Translations under genes and position numbers: made by a program
Notes under the pieces: generated by a model
Seen by the model: only the letters and a program-made list of their open reading frames with translations
Database searches by the model: none
What the model was told of the DNA's origin: nothing
In this document: positions 8,678 to 16,966 of the stretch, one piece after another
Numbering within the stretch: position 1 is the first letter of the stretch
Layout of the letters: every line of letters starts with the position of its first letter
Assembly: GCA_934338065.1 (NCBI GenBank)
Contig: CAKRGX010000001.1
Coordinates: 62,001-126,000 of the forward strand
Direction of reading: 5' to 3'
DNA: 64,000 bases
Origin: an uncultured Eubacterium sp.
GTDB lineage: Bacteria; Bacillota; Clostridia; Lachnospirales; Lachnospiraceae

Positions 8678-8706
8678 AGATTACATCAAAGGTTTCGGAA
8701 TGTCAA
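8678..8706 (-). promoter_or_regulatory. Sigma-A promoter of the acyl-CoA ligase-fabF operon
   Basis: Bottom strand: TTGACA (8706-8701), 17-bp spacer, TAATCT (8683-8678). It lies in a 334-base intergenic stretch (8586-8919) that otherwise holds only the divergent nfnAB promoter and a palindrome. Confidence 0.8.
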
Positions 8707-8776
8707 GCAAAAACCTTTAAAAATGGGATTAATCCGCTTATTTTATGTCATTTTTTCGATTTCCAAAAGTTTCAGT

Positions 8777-8805
8777 TTGAATTTCTTCCTATTATATGAT
8801 AGAAT
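8777..8805 (+). promoter_or_regulatory. Sigma-A promoter of nfnAB
   Basis: TTGAAT (8777-8782), 17-bp spacer, TAGAAT (8800-8805). Transcription should start near 8812, leaving a leader of about 108 bases that contains the palindrome at 8827-8854. Confidence 0.7.
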
Positions 8806-8826
8806 TGGTGTGCTATGTATGTGGAC

Positions 8827-8854
8827 CATTTAGTGGATAGTGGGCCACTAAATG
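8827..8854. repeat. Perfect 10-bp palindrome in the nfnAB leader
   Basis: CATTTAGTGG and its exact reverse complement CCACTAAATG, 8 bases apart, at about +15 to +42 from the predicted nfnAB start. It could be a repressor operator or an RNA hairpin. No T run follows, so it is not a simple terminator, and it does not match the Rex consensus (TTGTGAA-N4-TTCACAA type). Confidence 0.75.
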
Positions 8855-8919
8855 ACTACAAATTTATGTGTACATGATTACTGACAATTGTAGCGTGTAC
8901 GGAATGGAGGATTTTTAAC

Positions 8920-9762
8920 ATGTTCAAAATTGTTGAGAAAAAGTCCCTGAATCCTACCGTCAGCAAGATGGTGATTGAGGCGCCTTTGATTGCAAAAAAA
9001 GCAGAACCAGGACAGTTTATCATCTTCCGCGCAAAAGAGGATAGTGAACGAATTCCTTTGACCATCGCGGATTTTGATCGCGAAAACGGAACCGTTACCA
9101 TCATTTATCAGATCGTTGGTGCCGGTACGATGGAGCTTGACAGCCTGAATAAGGGCGAATATATTCACGACTTCGTTGGACCACTTGGTGTTCCTACTCA
9201 TACGGATGGTCTGAAAAAAGTAGCTGTTGTTGGCGGTGGCGTTGGTTGTGCGATTGCCTATCCTGTTACGAAAAAGCTTCATGAAATGGGCGCTGAAGTT
9301 CACGCTATTGTTGGTTTCCGTAACCAGGATCTGGTTATTTTGGAAGATGAATTTAAAGCTGCCAGTGATAAATTAGTTATGATGACAGATGATGGCAGTT
9401 ACGGCGAAAAAGGTCTGGTAACCGATGCCCTTGAAAAGCTTATTCAGGATGGAAATGAATACGATGAAGTTATCGCTATCGGACCATTGATCATGATGAA
9501 ATTTGTCTGCCTGACAACAAAAAAATACGATATCAAAACAGTTGTCAGCATGAACCCGATTATGATTGACGGAACCGGCATGTGCGGTGGCTGCCGGCTT
9601 ACCGTTGGCGGTGAAACAAAATTTGCCTGCGTAGATGGACCGGACTTTGATGGTCATCTTGTTGATTTTGATGAGGCAATGCATCGTGGTACTATGTATA
9701 AGGAATTTGAAACACATGCCCGTGAAGAATCCTGTAACTTGCTTAAGAAGGAGGTCAAATAA
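8920..9762 (+). CDS. nfnA: NADH-dependent ferredoxin:NADP+ oxidoreductase, subunit A
   Basis: Small flavoprotein subunit of the electron-bifurcating NfnAB complex, which couples NADH, NADPH and ferredoxin pools in anaerobes. The 280 residues follow the ferredoxin-reductase layout: FAD-binding RIPLTIAD (44-51), nucleotide-binding VVGGGVGCA (103-111), and a [2Fe-2S] site with Cys222, Cys225 and Cys237 (MCGGC and FACVDGP). The closest look-alike is the electron-transfer subunit of dihydroorotate dehydrogenase (PyrK), but the partner downstream is NfnB, not PyrD, which settles the call. A GGAGG site precedes the ATG, and nfnB begins 2 bases after this stop codon. Confidence 0.9.
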   Translation: MFKIVEKKSLNPTVSKMVIEAPLIAKKAEPGQFIIFRAKEDSERIPLTIADFDRENGTVTIIYQIVGAGTMELDSLNKGEYIHDFVGPLGVPTHTDGLKKVAVVGGGVGCAIAYPVTKKLHEMGAEVHAIVGFRNQDLVILEDEFKAASDKLVMMTDDGSYGEKGLVTDALEKLIQDGNEYDEVIAIGPLIMMKFVCLTTKKYDIKTVVSMNPIMIDGTGMCGGCRLTVGGETKFACVDGPDFDGHLVDFDEAMHRGTMYKEFETHAREESCNLLKKEVK

Positions 9763-9764
9763 TC

Positions 9765-11159
9765 ATGGCAGAGAGAAATATGGATATGAATAAATGTCCG
9801 ATGCCTGTTCAGGACCCGGATGTAAGAAATAAGAATTTTGACGAAGTAGCCCTTGGCTACACTTATGAGATGGCAGTGAATGAGGCTCGCCGCTGTCTAA
9901 ATTGTCCAAAAAAACCGTGTGTCAGCGCCTGTCCGGTACAAATCAATATTCCGGCTTTTATTGAGCGTGTTGCTAATGAAGATATGGACGGAGCTTTTGA
10001 TATCCTATCCAAGTCTACCTCCCTTCCTGCCGTATGTGGACGCGTCTGCCCGCAGGAAACACAATGTGAGGGCAAATGTGTACGCGGCATTAAAGGCGAG
10101 CCGGTTGCAATCGGACGTCTGGAGCGTTTTGTTGCCGACTATCATAGAGAGCATTGTACTGATACCCCATCCATGCCGGAACAAAATGGACACAAGGTTG
10201 CTGTTATCGGTGCCGGTCCAAGTGGTCTTACGGTTGCCGGGGATCTTGCAAAGATGGGCTATAAAGTCACTATTTTTGAAGCTCTTCACCTGGCTGGTGG
10301 TGTTCTTGTTTATGGTATCCCTGAATTTCGTCTGCCAAAGGCGATCGTCCAGAAAGAAATCGATAATCTAAAGGCAATTGGTGTCGATATCGAAACTAAT
10401 ATGGTAATCGGAAAAGTTCTTACGATTGATGAAATCTTTGAAATGGGAAATGAAGCGATTTTTATCGGTTCCGGAGCAGGACTTCCTCGTTTTATGAACA
10501 TTCCTGGCGAAAGCCTGAAAGGTGTTTATTCAGCAAATGAATTCCTGACCCGTATCAACCTGATGAAAGCATATAAAGAGGGAAGCAAAACTCCGATCCA
10601 GCATGCAAAGAAAGTTGCTGTTGTCGGCGGTGGTAACGTAGCAATGGATGCTGCCCGCAGTGCCAAACGTCTTGGTGCCGAGGAAGTGTATATCGTTTAC
10701 CGCCGTGGCATGGAAGAACTTCCTGCCCGTAAGGAAGAGGTAGAACATGCAGAAGAAGAAGGTATTATCTTCAAAACACTGAATAATCCTGTTGAGATTC
10801 TTGGCAATGACGAAGGCATGGTATGCGGAATGAAGTGTATTGAGATGGAACTTGGTGAACCGGATGAAAGCGGCCGCCGTCGTCCTGTCGAGAAAACCGG
10901 AAGTGAATTTGTTCTTGATGTTGACAGTGTTATCATGTCGATCGGTACAAGTCCAAATCCACTTATTCGTTCTACTACTCCCGGTCTGGAAGCAAATAAA
11001 TGGGGCTGCCTGGTTACAAAAGACGATTCCGGTCTTACTACCCGTGATGGTGTATATGCTGGTGGAGATGCGGTAACAGGTGCAGCAACAGTTATTCTCG
11101 CAATGGGTGCAGGAAAAGAGGCAGCAAAGGCAATTGATGAAAAATTATCGGGAAAGTAA
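9765..11159 (+). CDS. nfnB: NADH-dependent ferredoxin:NADP+ oxidoreductase, subunit B
   Basis: Large subunit of NfnAB, carrying the bifurcating FAD, two [4Fe-4S] clusters and the NADPH site; often labelled glutamate synthase small subunit (gltA) by homology. Cluster cysteines are at 44, 47, 52, 56 (CLNCPKKPCVSAC) and 91, 95, 101, 105 (CGRVCPQETQCEGKC). FAD-binding VIGAGPSGL follows, and a second dinucleotide motif VVGGGNVAMDAAR lies in the C-terminal half. The 464-residue length fits. No glutamate synthase large subunit is nearby, which supports Nfn over GOGAT. An AAGGAGGT site precedes the ATG. The operon ends at the hairpin 11187-11217. Confidence 0.92.
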   Translation: MAERNMDMNKCPMPVQDPDVRNKNFDEVALGYTYEMAVNEARRCLNCPKKPCVSACPVQINIPAFIERVANEDMDGAFDILSKSTSLPAVCGRVCPQETQCEGKCVRGIKGEPVAIGRLERFVADYHREHCTDTPSMPEQNGHKVAVIGAGPSGLTVAGDLAKMGYKVTIFEALHLAGGVLVYGIPEFRLPKAIVQKEIDNLKAIGVDIETNMVIGKVLTIDEIFEMGNEAIFIGSGAGLPRFMNIPGESLKGVYSANEFLTRINLMKAYKEGSKTPIQHAKKVAVVGGGNVAMDAARSAKRLGAEEVYIVYRRGMEELPARKEEVEHAEEEGIIFKTLNNPVEILGNDEGMVCGMKCIEMELGEPDESGRRRPVEKTGSEFVLDVDSVIMSIGTSPNPLIRSTTPGLEANKWGCLVTKDDSGLTTRDGVYAGGDAVTGAATVILAMGAGKEAAKAIDEKLSGK

Positions 11160-11186
11160 TTTTTGCCCCCAGCACCACAATGTAAC

Positions 11187-11217
11187 TAAAAAAGCGGCAG
11201 TTTCGCCGCTTTTTTTT
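11187..11217. terminator. Bidirectional terminator between nfnB and the deacetylase gene
   Basis: AAAAAAGCGGC, loop AGTTTC, GCCGC followed by eight T. The A run on the left and T run on the right let it serve nfnB on the top strand and the deacetylase operon on the bottom strand; its right end touches the deacetylase stop codon. Confidence 0.9.
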
Positions 11218-12175
11218 AATTATTTAACTGTGCATGATGAACTTCTGTCGTACTTGCCGTCATTGGCAGGAACTGATATCCCTTTTGTTTTCCATATCGT
11301 ATGACACGCTCTAACGCCTGAATGGTCTTATTATTATTGGCAAAATCATGCATGAGTACAACATTCGGATGCCTGGATGTAATACCACTAATAACATTGC
11401 GATATACACCATCGGCTGTCTTGACTCCACCGGCGTCTCCCGATGATACATTCCAATCCATATAATGGAATCCCCATTTTCCTATCTTCTTAGTCAATCG
11501 TGTCATGATACCTTTACTGTAATGACGGCTGACCGCATTGGAACTTCCACCCGGAAAACGTGTAATGGTACACCATACACCAAACTTGTCATAAAACAAT
11601 TTCTGCAGCTTTGTTACGTTTTTATAGTATGTATGATCGGATTGATAGATCTTGTCGTATTTATGTTGATATCCATGAATGGCAAGTGTGTGTCCTTCCC
11701 GGATCACTTGCTTTGTCAGATCATAGTCCGCCTTAGCTGGCTTTAGTTCAAAAAAGGTTGCTTTCACACCATTTCTTTTTAAGATATTTAAAATCTTTGG
11801 CGTTGATGAACGACTGGGACCATCGTCAAATGTCAGATAGATAACTTTTTTTATGTTCTTTTTTACCGTAAGCTGACATTCATATGATTTTCCCAGTGCG
11901 GTCCCGGTAATCACTGCTGTTCCTTTTTTCTTCGCTTTCACAATACCTTTCCGCGAAACCGATGCAACTGCCCGATTCGAAGAGCTCCATGTATATGAGG
12001 ATGCTTTCTGTCCATCCGTAAATTGCATTGGCAGCCGTTCCCCTGCCATCATCGTAAACTCCGGATAGGCAAGCCCCTTAACTTTTGCCTGAGATTCTAC
12101 CGGCTGCATCAACATAGGAAATACCCCCAGTAACATACCACATAATAATACCAATACCCTGCCTGTTTTTTTCAT
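11216..12175 (-). CDS. Secreted polysaccharide deacetylase with a Big_2 domain
   Basis: Exported carbohydrate esterase (CE4/NodB family), likely removing acetyl groups from peptidoglycan or another surface glycan. The start is ATG 12175, just 2 bases after the rsmI stop codon and behind a GGGGGGAA site; the longer frame reads into rsmI. Layout of 319 residues: signal peptide (about 1-32, KKTGRVLVLLCGMLLG), one bacterial Ig-like Big_2 domain (about 35-105, SSNRAVASVSRKGIVKAKKKG), then the NodB domain with TFDDGP, the zinc-site HGYQHKY, RFPGGSSN, DWNVSSGDA and VLMHD motifs. All catalytic motifs look intact. Last gene of the cluster starting at 16831. Confidence 0.92.
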   Translation of the reverse strand: MKKTGRVLVLLCGMLLGVFPMLMQPVESQAKVKGLAYPEFTMMAGERLPMQFTDGQKASSYTWSSSNRAVASVSRKGIVKAKKKGTAVITGTALGKSYECQLTVKKNIKKVIYLTFDDGPSRSSTPKILNILKRNGVKATFFELKPAKADYDLTKQVIREGHTLAIHGYQHKYDKIYQSDHTYYKNVTKLQKLFYDKFGVWCTITRFPGGSSNAVSRHYSKGIMTRLTKKIGKWGFHYMDWNVSSGDAGGVKTADGVYRNVISGITSRHPNVVLMHDFANNNKTIQALERVIRYGKQKGYQFLPMTASTTEVHHAQLNN

Positions 12176-12177
12176 CT

Positions 12178-13032
12178 CTAATTTCCCCCCTTTTCCAGTA
12201 AAGCAGCGTATACATCTCTTTTTGATATTCCTCTGTCTTTTGCCACTGCTTTCATTGCCTCTTTTTTGGTCAATCCCTGACTGGCATATAATTCCATATG
12301 CCTCTCCAGTGACATCTCCTGCCACTGTTGCTGCTCCTTCTTTTCAAGTTCTTCCGCATCAGCTCCTTCTACCACAAGAACAAATTCACCCTTTGGTTCT
12401 TCTTTATCATAATAAGAAACTGCCTCACCCATTGTCATATGCATGGCATCTTCATATTTTTTGGTTAATTCTTTACAAATGGTAATGTTCCGGTTTTCAC
12501 CAGTTATCTCTAAAAAAGCTGACAATGTTTTTTTCAGACGATGAGGCGCTTCATAAAAAATCGTCGTACATGTAGTTGCCGCAAGGCGTTCCATCACTTG
12601 TTTTTTTTCTTTTTTGTCCATAGGCAAAAAACCTTCAAAAGTAAACCGCCTAGCTTTCATTCCTGATAAAGTAAGTGCCGTAATAACGGCCGATGCCCCC
12701 GGAAGTGAACTTACCTCTATACCAGCTTCATAGCATGCCTTCACAAGATCTTCACCCGGATCAGATATTGCGGGTGTTCCGGCATCTGTAACAAGCGCTA
12801 TCGTTTCTCCCGCCAACATACGTCCGATAAGCAGAGGCGTCTTCTCCCTTTTATTATGTTCATGATAACTAATCAGTGGTGTTTTGATCTCATAATGATT
12901 TAATAATTTAATGCTCTGCCGTGTATCCTCTGCCGCTATTACATCTACCTCCCGCAATACACGCAGCACACGCAATGTTACATCCTCCAGATTGCCAATC
13001 GGAGTAGCACACAAATATAACATTCCTGCCAT
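12178..13032 (-). CDS. rsmI: 16S rRNA (cytidine1402-2'-O)-methyltransferase
   Basis: Methylates the 2'-hydroxyl of C1402 in the ribosomal P site using S-adenosylmethionine. The 284 residues carry the tetrapyrrole-methylase-type fold with the RsmI signatures LYLCATPIGNLEDVTLRVL, AAEDTRQS, SYHEHN, ALVTDAGTPAISDPG and PGASAVITAL. The C-terminal part ends in a helical segment (SLERHMELYASQGLTKKEAMKAVAKDRG) typical of Firmicutes RsmI. It lies between trmN6 and the deacetylase on the bottom strand. In Bacillus the same gene (yabC) is the near-last member of the yaa/yab cluster. Confidence 0.95.
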   Translation of the reverse strand: MAGMLYLCATPIGNLEDVTLRVLRVLREVDVIAAEDTRQSIKLLNHYEIKTPLISYHEHNKREKTPLLIGRMLAGETIALVTDAGTPAISDPGEDLVKACYEAGIEVSSLPGASAVITALTLSGMKARRFTFEGFLPMDKKEKKQVMERLAATTCTTIFYEAPHRLKKTLSAFLEITGENRNITICKELTKKYEDAMHMTMGEAVSYYDKEEPKGEFVLVVEGADAEELEKKEQQQWQEMSLERHMELYASQGLTKKEAMKAVAKDRGISKRDVYAALLEKGGN

Positions 13033-13050
13033 AACTCTTCCCCTTTCTGA

Positions 13051-13800
13051 TCATCCATAATACCATTTTTTAAGTTCCTCTGTATACACATCAGGTTCCT
13101 GATAAACAATCAGTGGCGGTTCAACTTTCATACGTGAACGTCCTCCGCGTACGCCTTCAATCAAAACCATATTAGGCTCTTTATCCACATAGGGATAAAC
13201 AAGGCGCATACGTTTCGGCTCTAACCGGCATACCACCATCTCATGGATAAGTTCTGCAAGCCGGAACGGCCGGTGAACCATATAGAAATGACCTCCGGGT
13301 TTTAATAGCCTTGCAGACTGCTCCACTACGTCTCGCAATGTACAGGCAATTTCGTGCCGTGCAAGTGCTTTGTGAACTGCCCCGCTGACCAATCCATGAG
13401 AATGATTCAGGTAAGGGGGATTACATGTGACAACATCAAAGGAAGCGGCCCCAAAAAGGGAAACGGCTTCCTTGACATCACCCTGTAAAATCTTTATTTT
13501 ATGCTCTAACTGGTTAAATCTTACACTTCTCTCTGCCATCCCGGCTACATCCTCTTGAAGTTCCAGACCAAAGAAGACTTCACCTTGTGTTTTGGCGGAT
13601 AACAGCAAGGGAATAATACCATTACCGCAGCACAGATCCAGACACCTCTGCCCCTCTGTCGCTGTTGCAAACGAGGATAAAAGAACCGCATCCATACCAA
13701 AGCAAAACCAGGAAGGGTTCTGGATGATCTGCAGACCATCACGCTGCAAATCATCCAGGCGCTCCCCTTCTCTAAGGAATTCCTCCTGTTGCTTACTCAT
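13051..13800 (-). CDS. trmN6: tRNA1(Val) A37 N6-methyltransferase family (YabB-like)
   Basis: SAM-dependent methyltransferase of the TrmN6/YabB family, thought to modify adenine 37 of a tRNA. The 249 residues show the SAM-binding motif CLDLCCGNGIIPLLLSAKTQG and the catalytic NPPY motif (TCNPPYLNHSHG) of amino-methyltransferases. Its start overlaps the ricT stop by 8 bases (TAAATGAGTAA arrangement), so translation is coupled. The position between ricT and rsmI matches yabB in Bacillus; yabA and yazA, which normally flank it, are absent here. The exact tRNA substrate is inferred from the family only. Confidence 0.88.
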   Translation of the reverse strand: MSKQQEEFLREGERLDDLQRDGLQIIQNPSWFCFGMDAVLLSSFATATEGQRCLDLCCGNGIIPLLLSAKTQGEVFFGLELQEDVAGMAERSVRFNQLEHKIKILQGDVKEAVSLFGAASFDVVTCNPPYLNHSHGLVSGAVHKALARHEIACTLRDVVEQSARLLKPGGHFYMVHRPFRLAELIHEMVVCRLEPKRMRLVYPYVDKEPNMVLIEGVRGGRSRMKVEPPLIVYQEPDVYTEELKKWYYG

Positions 13801-14710
13801 TTAGTTTTGACTTCCCTTCCTTCCTTTCCATTGCTTCAAGTTTTTTCAACTCTTTGTCGTGTTTGTCTTTATCTTTATTCTTTCCCTTTGTTTTATTTAC
13901 CTTAAACTTCAATTCAGCCACATCATAATCTCTGACTTCTTTTTCATCATTTTCCAAGGCAACGACAACCTTTACACGTTGTTTCAATACACTTACACTC
14001 TGTACTTCTCCGCGAAGCCCCTCCGGTGTTTTTACATGGCTTCCTACATTTGGTAAATGACTATTCAGCTCTTCGTACGCCTCTTCCTCATTTTTCAGGC
14101 AGCACATCAGACGCCCACATACACCGGAAATCTTTGTCGGGTTTAAGGAAAGATTCTGCTCTTTTGCCATCTTGATCGATACCGGTGCAAACTCCGACAA
14201 ATAACTGTGACAACACAAGGAACGTCCACAAATACCTATTCCGCCGCAGATCTTTGTCTCATCACGGACACCAATCTGACGTAACTCGATACGAGTCCGA
14301 AAAACGCTTGCCAGATCTTTAACCAATTCGCGAAAATCAATGCGGCCATCTGCCGTAAAATAAAATAATAGTTTATTTTTATCAAATGTATATTCTGCTG
14401 CGATCAGCTTCATCTCTAAACCATGCTTAGCTATCTTTTCAAGACAAATCTTAAATGCGTCTTTCTCTTTTGCTCTATTATTTAACTCTGTCTCTTCATC
14501 CTGTGGTGTTGCTACACGGATGATCGGCTTAAGTGGTGCTACAATTCTTTCTTCCGCCATTTCTCTATTGCCGAGTACAACCGTTCCGTATTCAACCCCT
14601 TTTGCGGTCTCTACGATCACATGTTGTCCCCGCTGTATCTGTTCGTCACCCGGGTCAAAGTAGTATACTTTCCCTGCCTGCCGAAAACTAACTCCTATAA
14701 TTATTTTCAT
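13793..14710 (-). CDS. ricT: PSP1-domain protein RicT (YaaT)
   Basis: Subunit of the RicAFT (YlbF-YmcA-YaaT) complex, which in Bacillus helps RNase Y mature mRNAs and affects Spo0A activation. About 305 residues with the PSP1 domain: VGVSFRQAGKVYYFDPG at the start, YGTVVLGNRE, and the cysteine-rich ICGGIGICGRSLCCHSYLSEF and KISGVCGRLMCCL segments, which bind Fe-S clusters in the Bacillus complex. The C-terminal tail is very lysine-rich. Start ATG 14710 has GGAGG 5 bases upstream; the longer frame to 14731 lacks a site. It lies between holB and trmN6 as in Bacillus. Confidence 0.93.
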   Translation of the reverse strand: MKIIIGVSFRQAGKVYYFDPGDEQIQRGQHVIVETAKGVEYGTVVLGNREMAEERIVAPLKPIIRVATPQDEETELNNRAKEKDAFKICLEKIAKHGLEMKLIAAEYTFDKNKLLFYFTADGRIDFRELVKDLASVFRTRIELRQIGVRDETKICGGIGICGRSLCCHSYLSEFAPVSIKMAKEQNLSLNPTKISGVCGRLMCCLKNEEEAYEELNSHLPNVGSHVKTPEGLRGEVQSVSVLKQRVKVVVALENDEKEVRDYDVAELKFKVNKTKGKNKDKDKHDKELKKLEAMERKEGKSKLNE

Positions 14711-14732
14711 GTCTTCCTCCAATTTATGCATT

Positions 14733-15713
14733 TCATTTTAAAGTCAAGAACATCAGCTCCATTGTAACGTCAAAGCTGACATTTGCCTTGATGCGAATCT
14801 TAGCTTTTTCAAAAGCCTGAAGAATTTCTTCTATTTTTTCGTAACTGCGCTCGTTAGCCTCTCGTGAAATATTTGCCACTTCCTCCTGAAACAATAATGA
14901 ATTAACATTTTTTGTTGCCTTAAAAAGGAGGACATCCCGATACCAAAGCGCCATAAGATCAATATAATCACGGATTTCATCTTTTCTTGCGCCTAAATCT
15001 TTGATCACAGCGAGCATATCCGACAGTTCCATTTCTCTGACATGCCGAAGAAGTGACAGAATCTGATCTTTTCGTTCAATAAAGTCTTCCGATTTTGCAT
15101 AACGAACGGCTTTTCCCAGATTTCCCTGTGCAAAGGCAGCACTGGCTTTTGCAAGATAATCCGGGACCTGACACTGGGAAGTTAGAAAATTCTCCACTGT
15201 CGCTGTACTGAGCGGTCGAAATTCAAGTGTCAGGCAACGAGACCTTATCGTCGGAAGCAGCTCGCTGATATTGCTTGTCAGCAGGATGACTACACCATAT
15301 TCCGGCGGTTCTTCTATCGTCTTCAGCAACGCGTTCTGTGCCGCCTCGGTCATTTTCTCAGCTTCTGGTACAATATATATTTTATATGGGCTGGAAAAAG
15401 GCTTGATATCCATCGTATTACATAATTGTCCGCGTATTTCCTCAACACCCAGACTGGCTTTTTCACGCATGACCCATATCACATCCGGCTGGTTCCCAGA
15501 TTCAATCTGATGACATGATACACAATTTTTACACGGCTCAGTCCCACCTTCCGTACACTGCAACGCCGCTGCAAATGTCCGGGCCATCGTTTCCTTCCCT
15601 ACGCCTACATCTCCCTGAAAAATATAAGCATGAAATGGTTTATGTTCCTGTACTGCTGCCTGTAAATGTTCTTTTATCTGTTCATGTCCTACAATTTCTG
15701 AAAAAGAAAACAT
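14733..15713 (-). CDS. holB: DNA polymerase III delta' subunit
   Basis: Clamp-loader subunit that helps load the sliding clamp at the replication fork. The 326 residues have the AAA+ clamp-loader fold: a P-loop-like GDVGVGKE (34-41), a zinc module with Cys53, 61, 64 and 67, and the sensor-type KTIEEPPEYGVVILLTSN and TIRSRCLTLEF (SRC motif with the arginine finger) segments. The P-loop ends in GKE in place of GK-T/S, so ATP binding may be lost, as it is in E. coli delta'. Conserved neighbours yaaR and ricT flank it, which supports the call over a DnaX (tau) protein, which would be longer. Confidence 0.94.
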   Translation of the reverse strand: MFSFSEIVGHEQIKEHLQAAVQEHKPFHAYIFQGDVGVGKETMARTFAAALQCTEGGTEPCKNCVSCHQIESGNQPDVIWVMREKASLGVEEIRGQLCNTMDIKPFSSPYKIYIVPEAEKMTEAAQNALLKTIEEPPEYGVVILLTSNISELLPTIRSRCLTLEFRPLSTATVENFLTSQCQVPDYLAKASAAFAQGNLGKAVRYAKSEDFIERKDQILSLLRHVREMELSDMLAVIKDLGARKDEIRDYIDLMALWYRDVLLFKATKNVNSLLFQEEVANISREANERSYEKIEEILQAFEKAKIRIKANVSFDVTMELMFLTLK

Positions 15714-15734
15714 TGCAACCTCCTTTTCATCTGT

Positions 15735-16175
15735 TTACGTTATGATATCCAATAACATACCTCTTATTTCATCTACCTTGCCAAGAATTGTCAACGCATC
15801 CTTCTCATCTTTCAGAAGTTCTCCTGCCAGTTCATCTAAGACAGCATCTACACGTTTGATCATACCATAGACACGATGACGTCCCCGACGGTCCAGAAAA
15901 TTTTCACGGCTGAATTTATGTGAACGGCTAACAACTTCATTCATAAATTCTTTTATCAGACGACGATAATGCTTCATATCGCGAATATCCATATGCTTTC
16001 CCAGCTTTTTCCCCTGCATGGTTATCTCTTCCATCATCACAGATAATCGTTCCTGCAAGCTGCTATCTTCGATGGAACTCATCAGCGTAAATCGAAAATC
16101 CTCACCTGTCTGCTGCACCTGCTGCGTCTGGGTTGTCTGATTTACCTGCTGCATATTATCTACTCGTATATCCAT
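15735..16175 (-). CDS. yaaR: YaaR family protein (DUF327)
   Basis: A 146-residue helical protein of the YaaR/DUF327 family; function unknown. Recognised from its position between a nucleoside-monophosphate-kinase-like gene and holB, as in Bacillus, and from [31 protein letters not shown] followed by the [23 protein letters not shown] core. The first 25 residues are glutamine- and threonine-rich ([14 protein letters not shown]) and probably disordered. The start follows a GAGGTGG site. Confidence 0.88.
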   Translation of the reverse strand: MDIRVDNMQQVNQTTQTQQVQQTGEDFRFTLMSSIEDSSLQERLSVMMEEITMQGKKLGKHMDIRDMKHYRRLIKEFMNEVVSRSHKFSRENFLDRRGRHRVYGMIKRVDAVLDELAGELLKDEKDALTILGKVDEIRGMLLDIIT

Positions 16176-16228
16176 CGAACCACCTCGCCTTCTTTAAGAT
16201 ACGTATACTTTATTTATCATATCACTTT

Positions 16229-16831
16229 TTACAATGATAATCTACCGTTTTTCCCACTTTTTAGCGTTTCCTCTATTTGACAGACTGCCTCCTCCAAAGA
16301 GGTGTTATCAATTCTGTTATTTATCTCTAACCGTCGCAGGTTATTTTCACAAAAATCTTTCTCATCCGCAAGAAATCGTCTGCAGACTTCCGCAACACAT
16401 GGTTTTTCCTGTTCTTTCTCGCGCTTCAGAGACCGCTCAATGCGTACCATATCATCTACTTCTATGTACAAGGGAACAACCCTTTCTTTTCCATAATAAT
16501 CCCTAATCTGCTCATAGCCCTCCAACGTCGTGATCATACAGGAATCACCTTTTTCAAAATCAATCTGCCCATCATCCACCGTGAAATAATACCATAATCC
16601 TTTAACTGTTTCATAACATCTGTATTCGACCACAGTTCCATCCCCACGCATTTTCTGAAACTGGCTTTCACTCACAAAATGATATTCTTTCCCCTCAGTT
16701 TCGCCTGCCCGTATCGGCCGGGTCGTATAGGTAACGACAGGCCGCAGCTCTGTATGTTGATCCATTACCCTCTGATATAAGGTATCTTTACCCGATGCAC
16801 TTTTCCCCATAATAATATACAGATAGCCCAT
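16229..16831 (-). CDS. Guanylate-kinase-like nucleotide kinase
   Basis: P-loop kinase of the guanylate kinase fold, 200 residues. It shows the Walker A motif GKSASGKDT (about 9-17), the GMP-binding series TYTTRPIRAGETEGKEYHF, and a VVEY...WYYFT segment matching the GMP-site glutamate and tyrosine of Gmk. All recognisable GMP contacts are kept, so a GMP/dGMP to GDP/dGDP reaction is plausible, but the sequence is divergent and the organism may have a standard gmk elsewhere. In Bacillus the equivalent slot in this cluster holds thymidylate kinase (tmk); here it is replaced. First gene of the bottom-strand cluster running to 11216. Confidence 0.8.
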   Translation of the reverse strand: MGYLYIIMGKSASGKDTLYQRVMDQHTELRPVVTYTTRPIRAGETEGKEYHFVSESQFQKMRGDGTVVEYRCYETVKGLWYYFTVDDGQIDFEKGDSCMITTLEGYEQIRDYYGKERVVPLYIEVDDMVRIERSLKREKEQEKPCVAEVCRRFLADEKDFCENNLRRLEINNRIDNTSLEEAVCQIEETLKSGKNGRLSL

Positions 16832-16907
16832 TTTCCAGCCCCTCTCATGTTTTTCCCTATCATTATAACCTTTTTTTTGCGTTAACTCAACATGTAACTA
16901 TTCAGAG

Positions 16908-16936
16908 TTGGCAAGCATATCAATGTCTGTTATACT
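16908..16936 (+). promoter_or_regulatory. Sigma-A promoter of the GH43 gene
   Basis: TTGGCA (16908-16913), 17-bp spacer, TATACT (16931-16936), about 30 bases before the GH43 start. No catabolite-repression (cre) site is obvious. Confidence 0.75.
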
Positions 16937-16966
16937 GAATTTAGTAAATTTTAAAGGAGAGTGTGA

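Noticed and set aside
8920..9762. Dihydroorotate dehydrogenase electron transfer subunit (PyrK)
   Set aside because: No pyrD adjacent; partner is NfnB.
9765..11159. Glutamate synthase small subunit (GltD) call
   Set aside because: No large subunit nearby, and the preceding gene is the NfnA-type flavoprotein; NfnB explains both.
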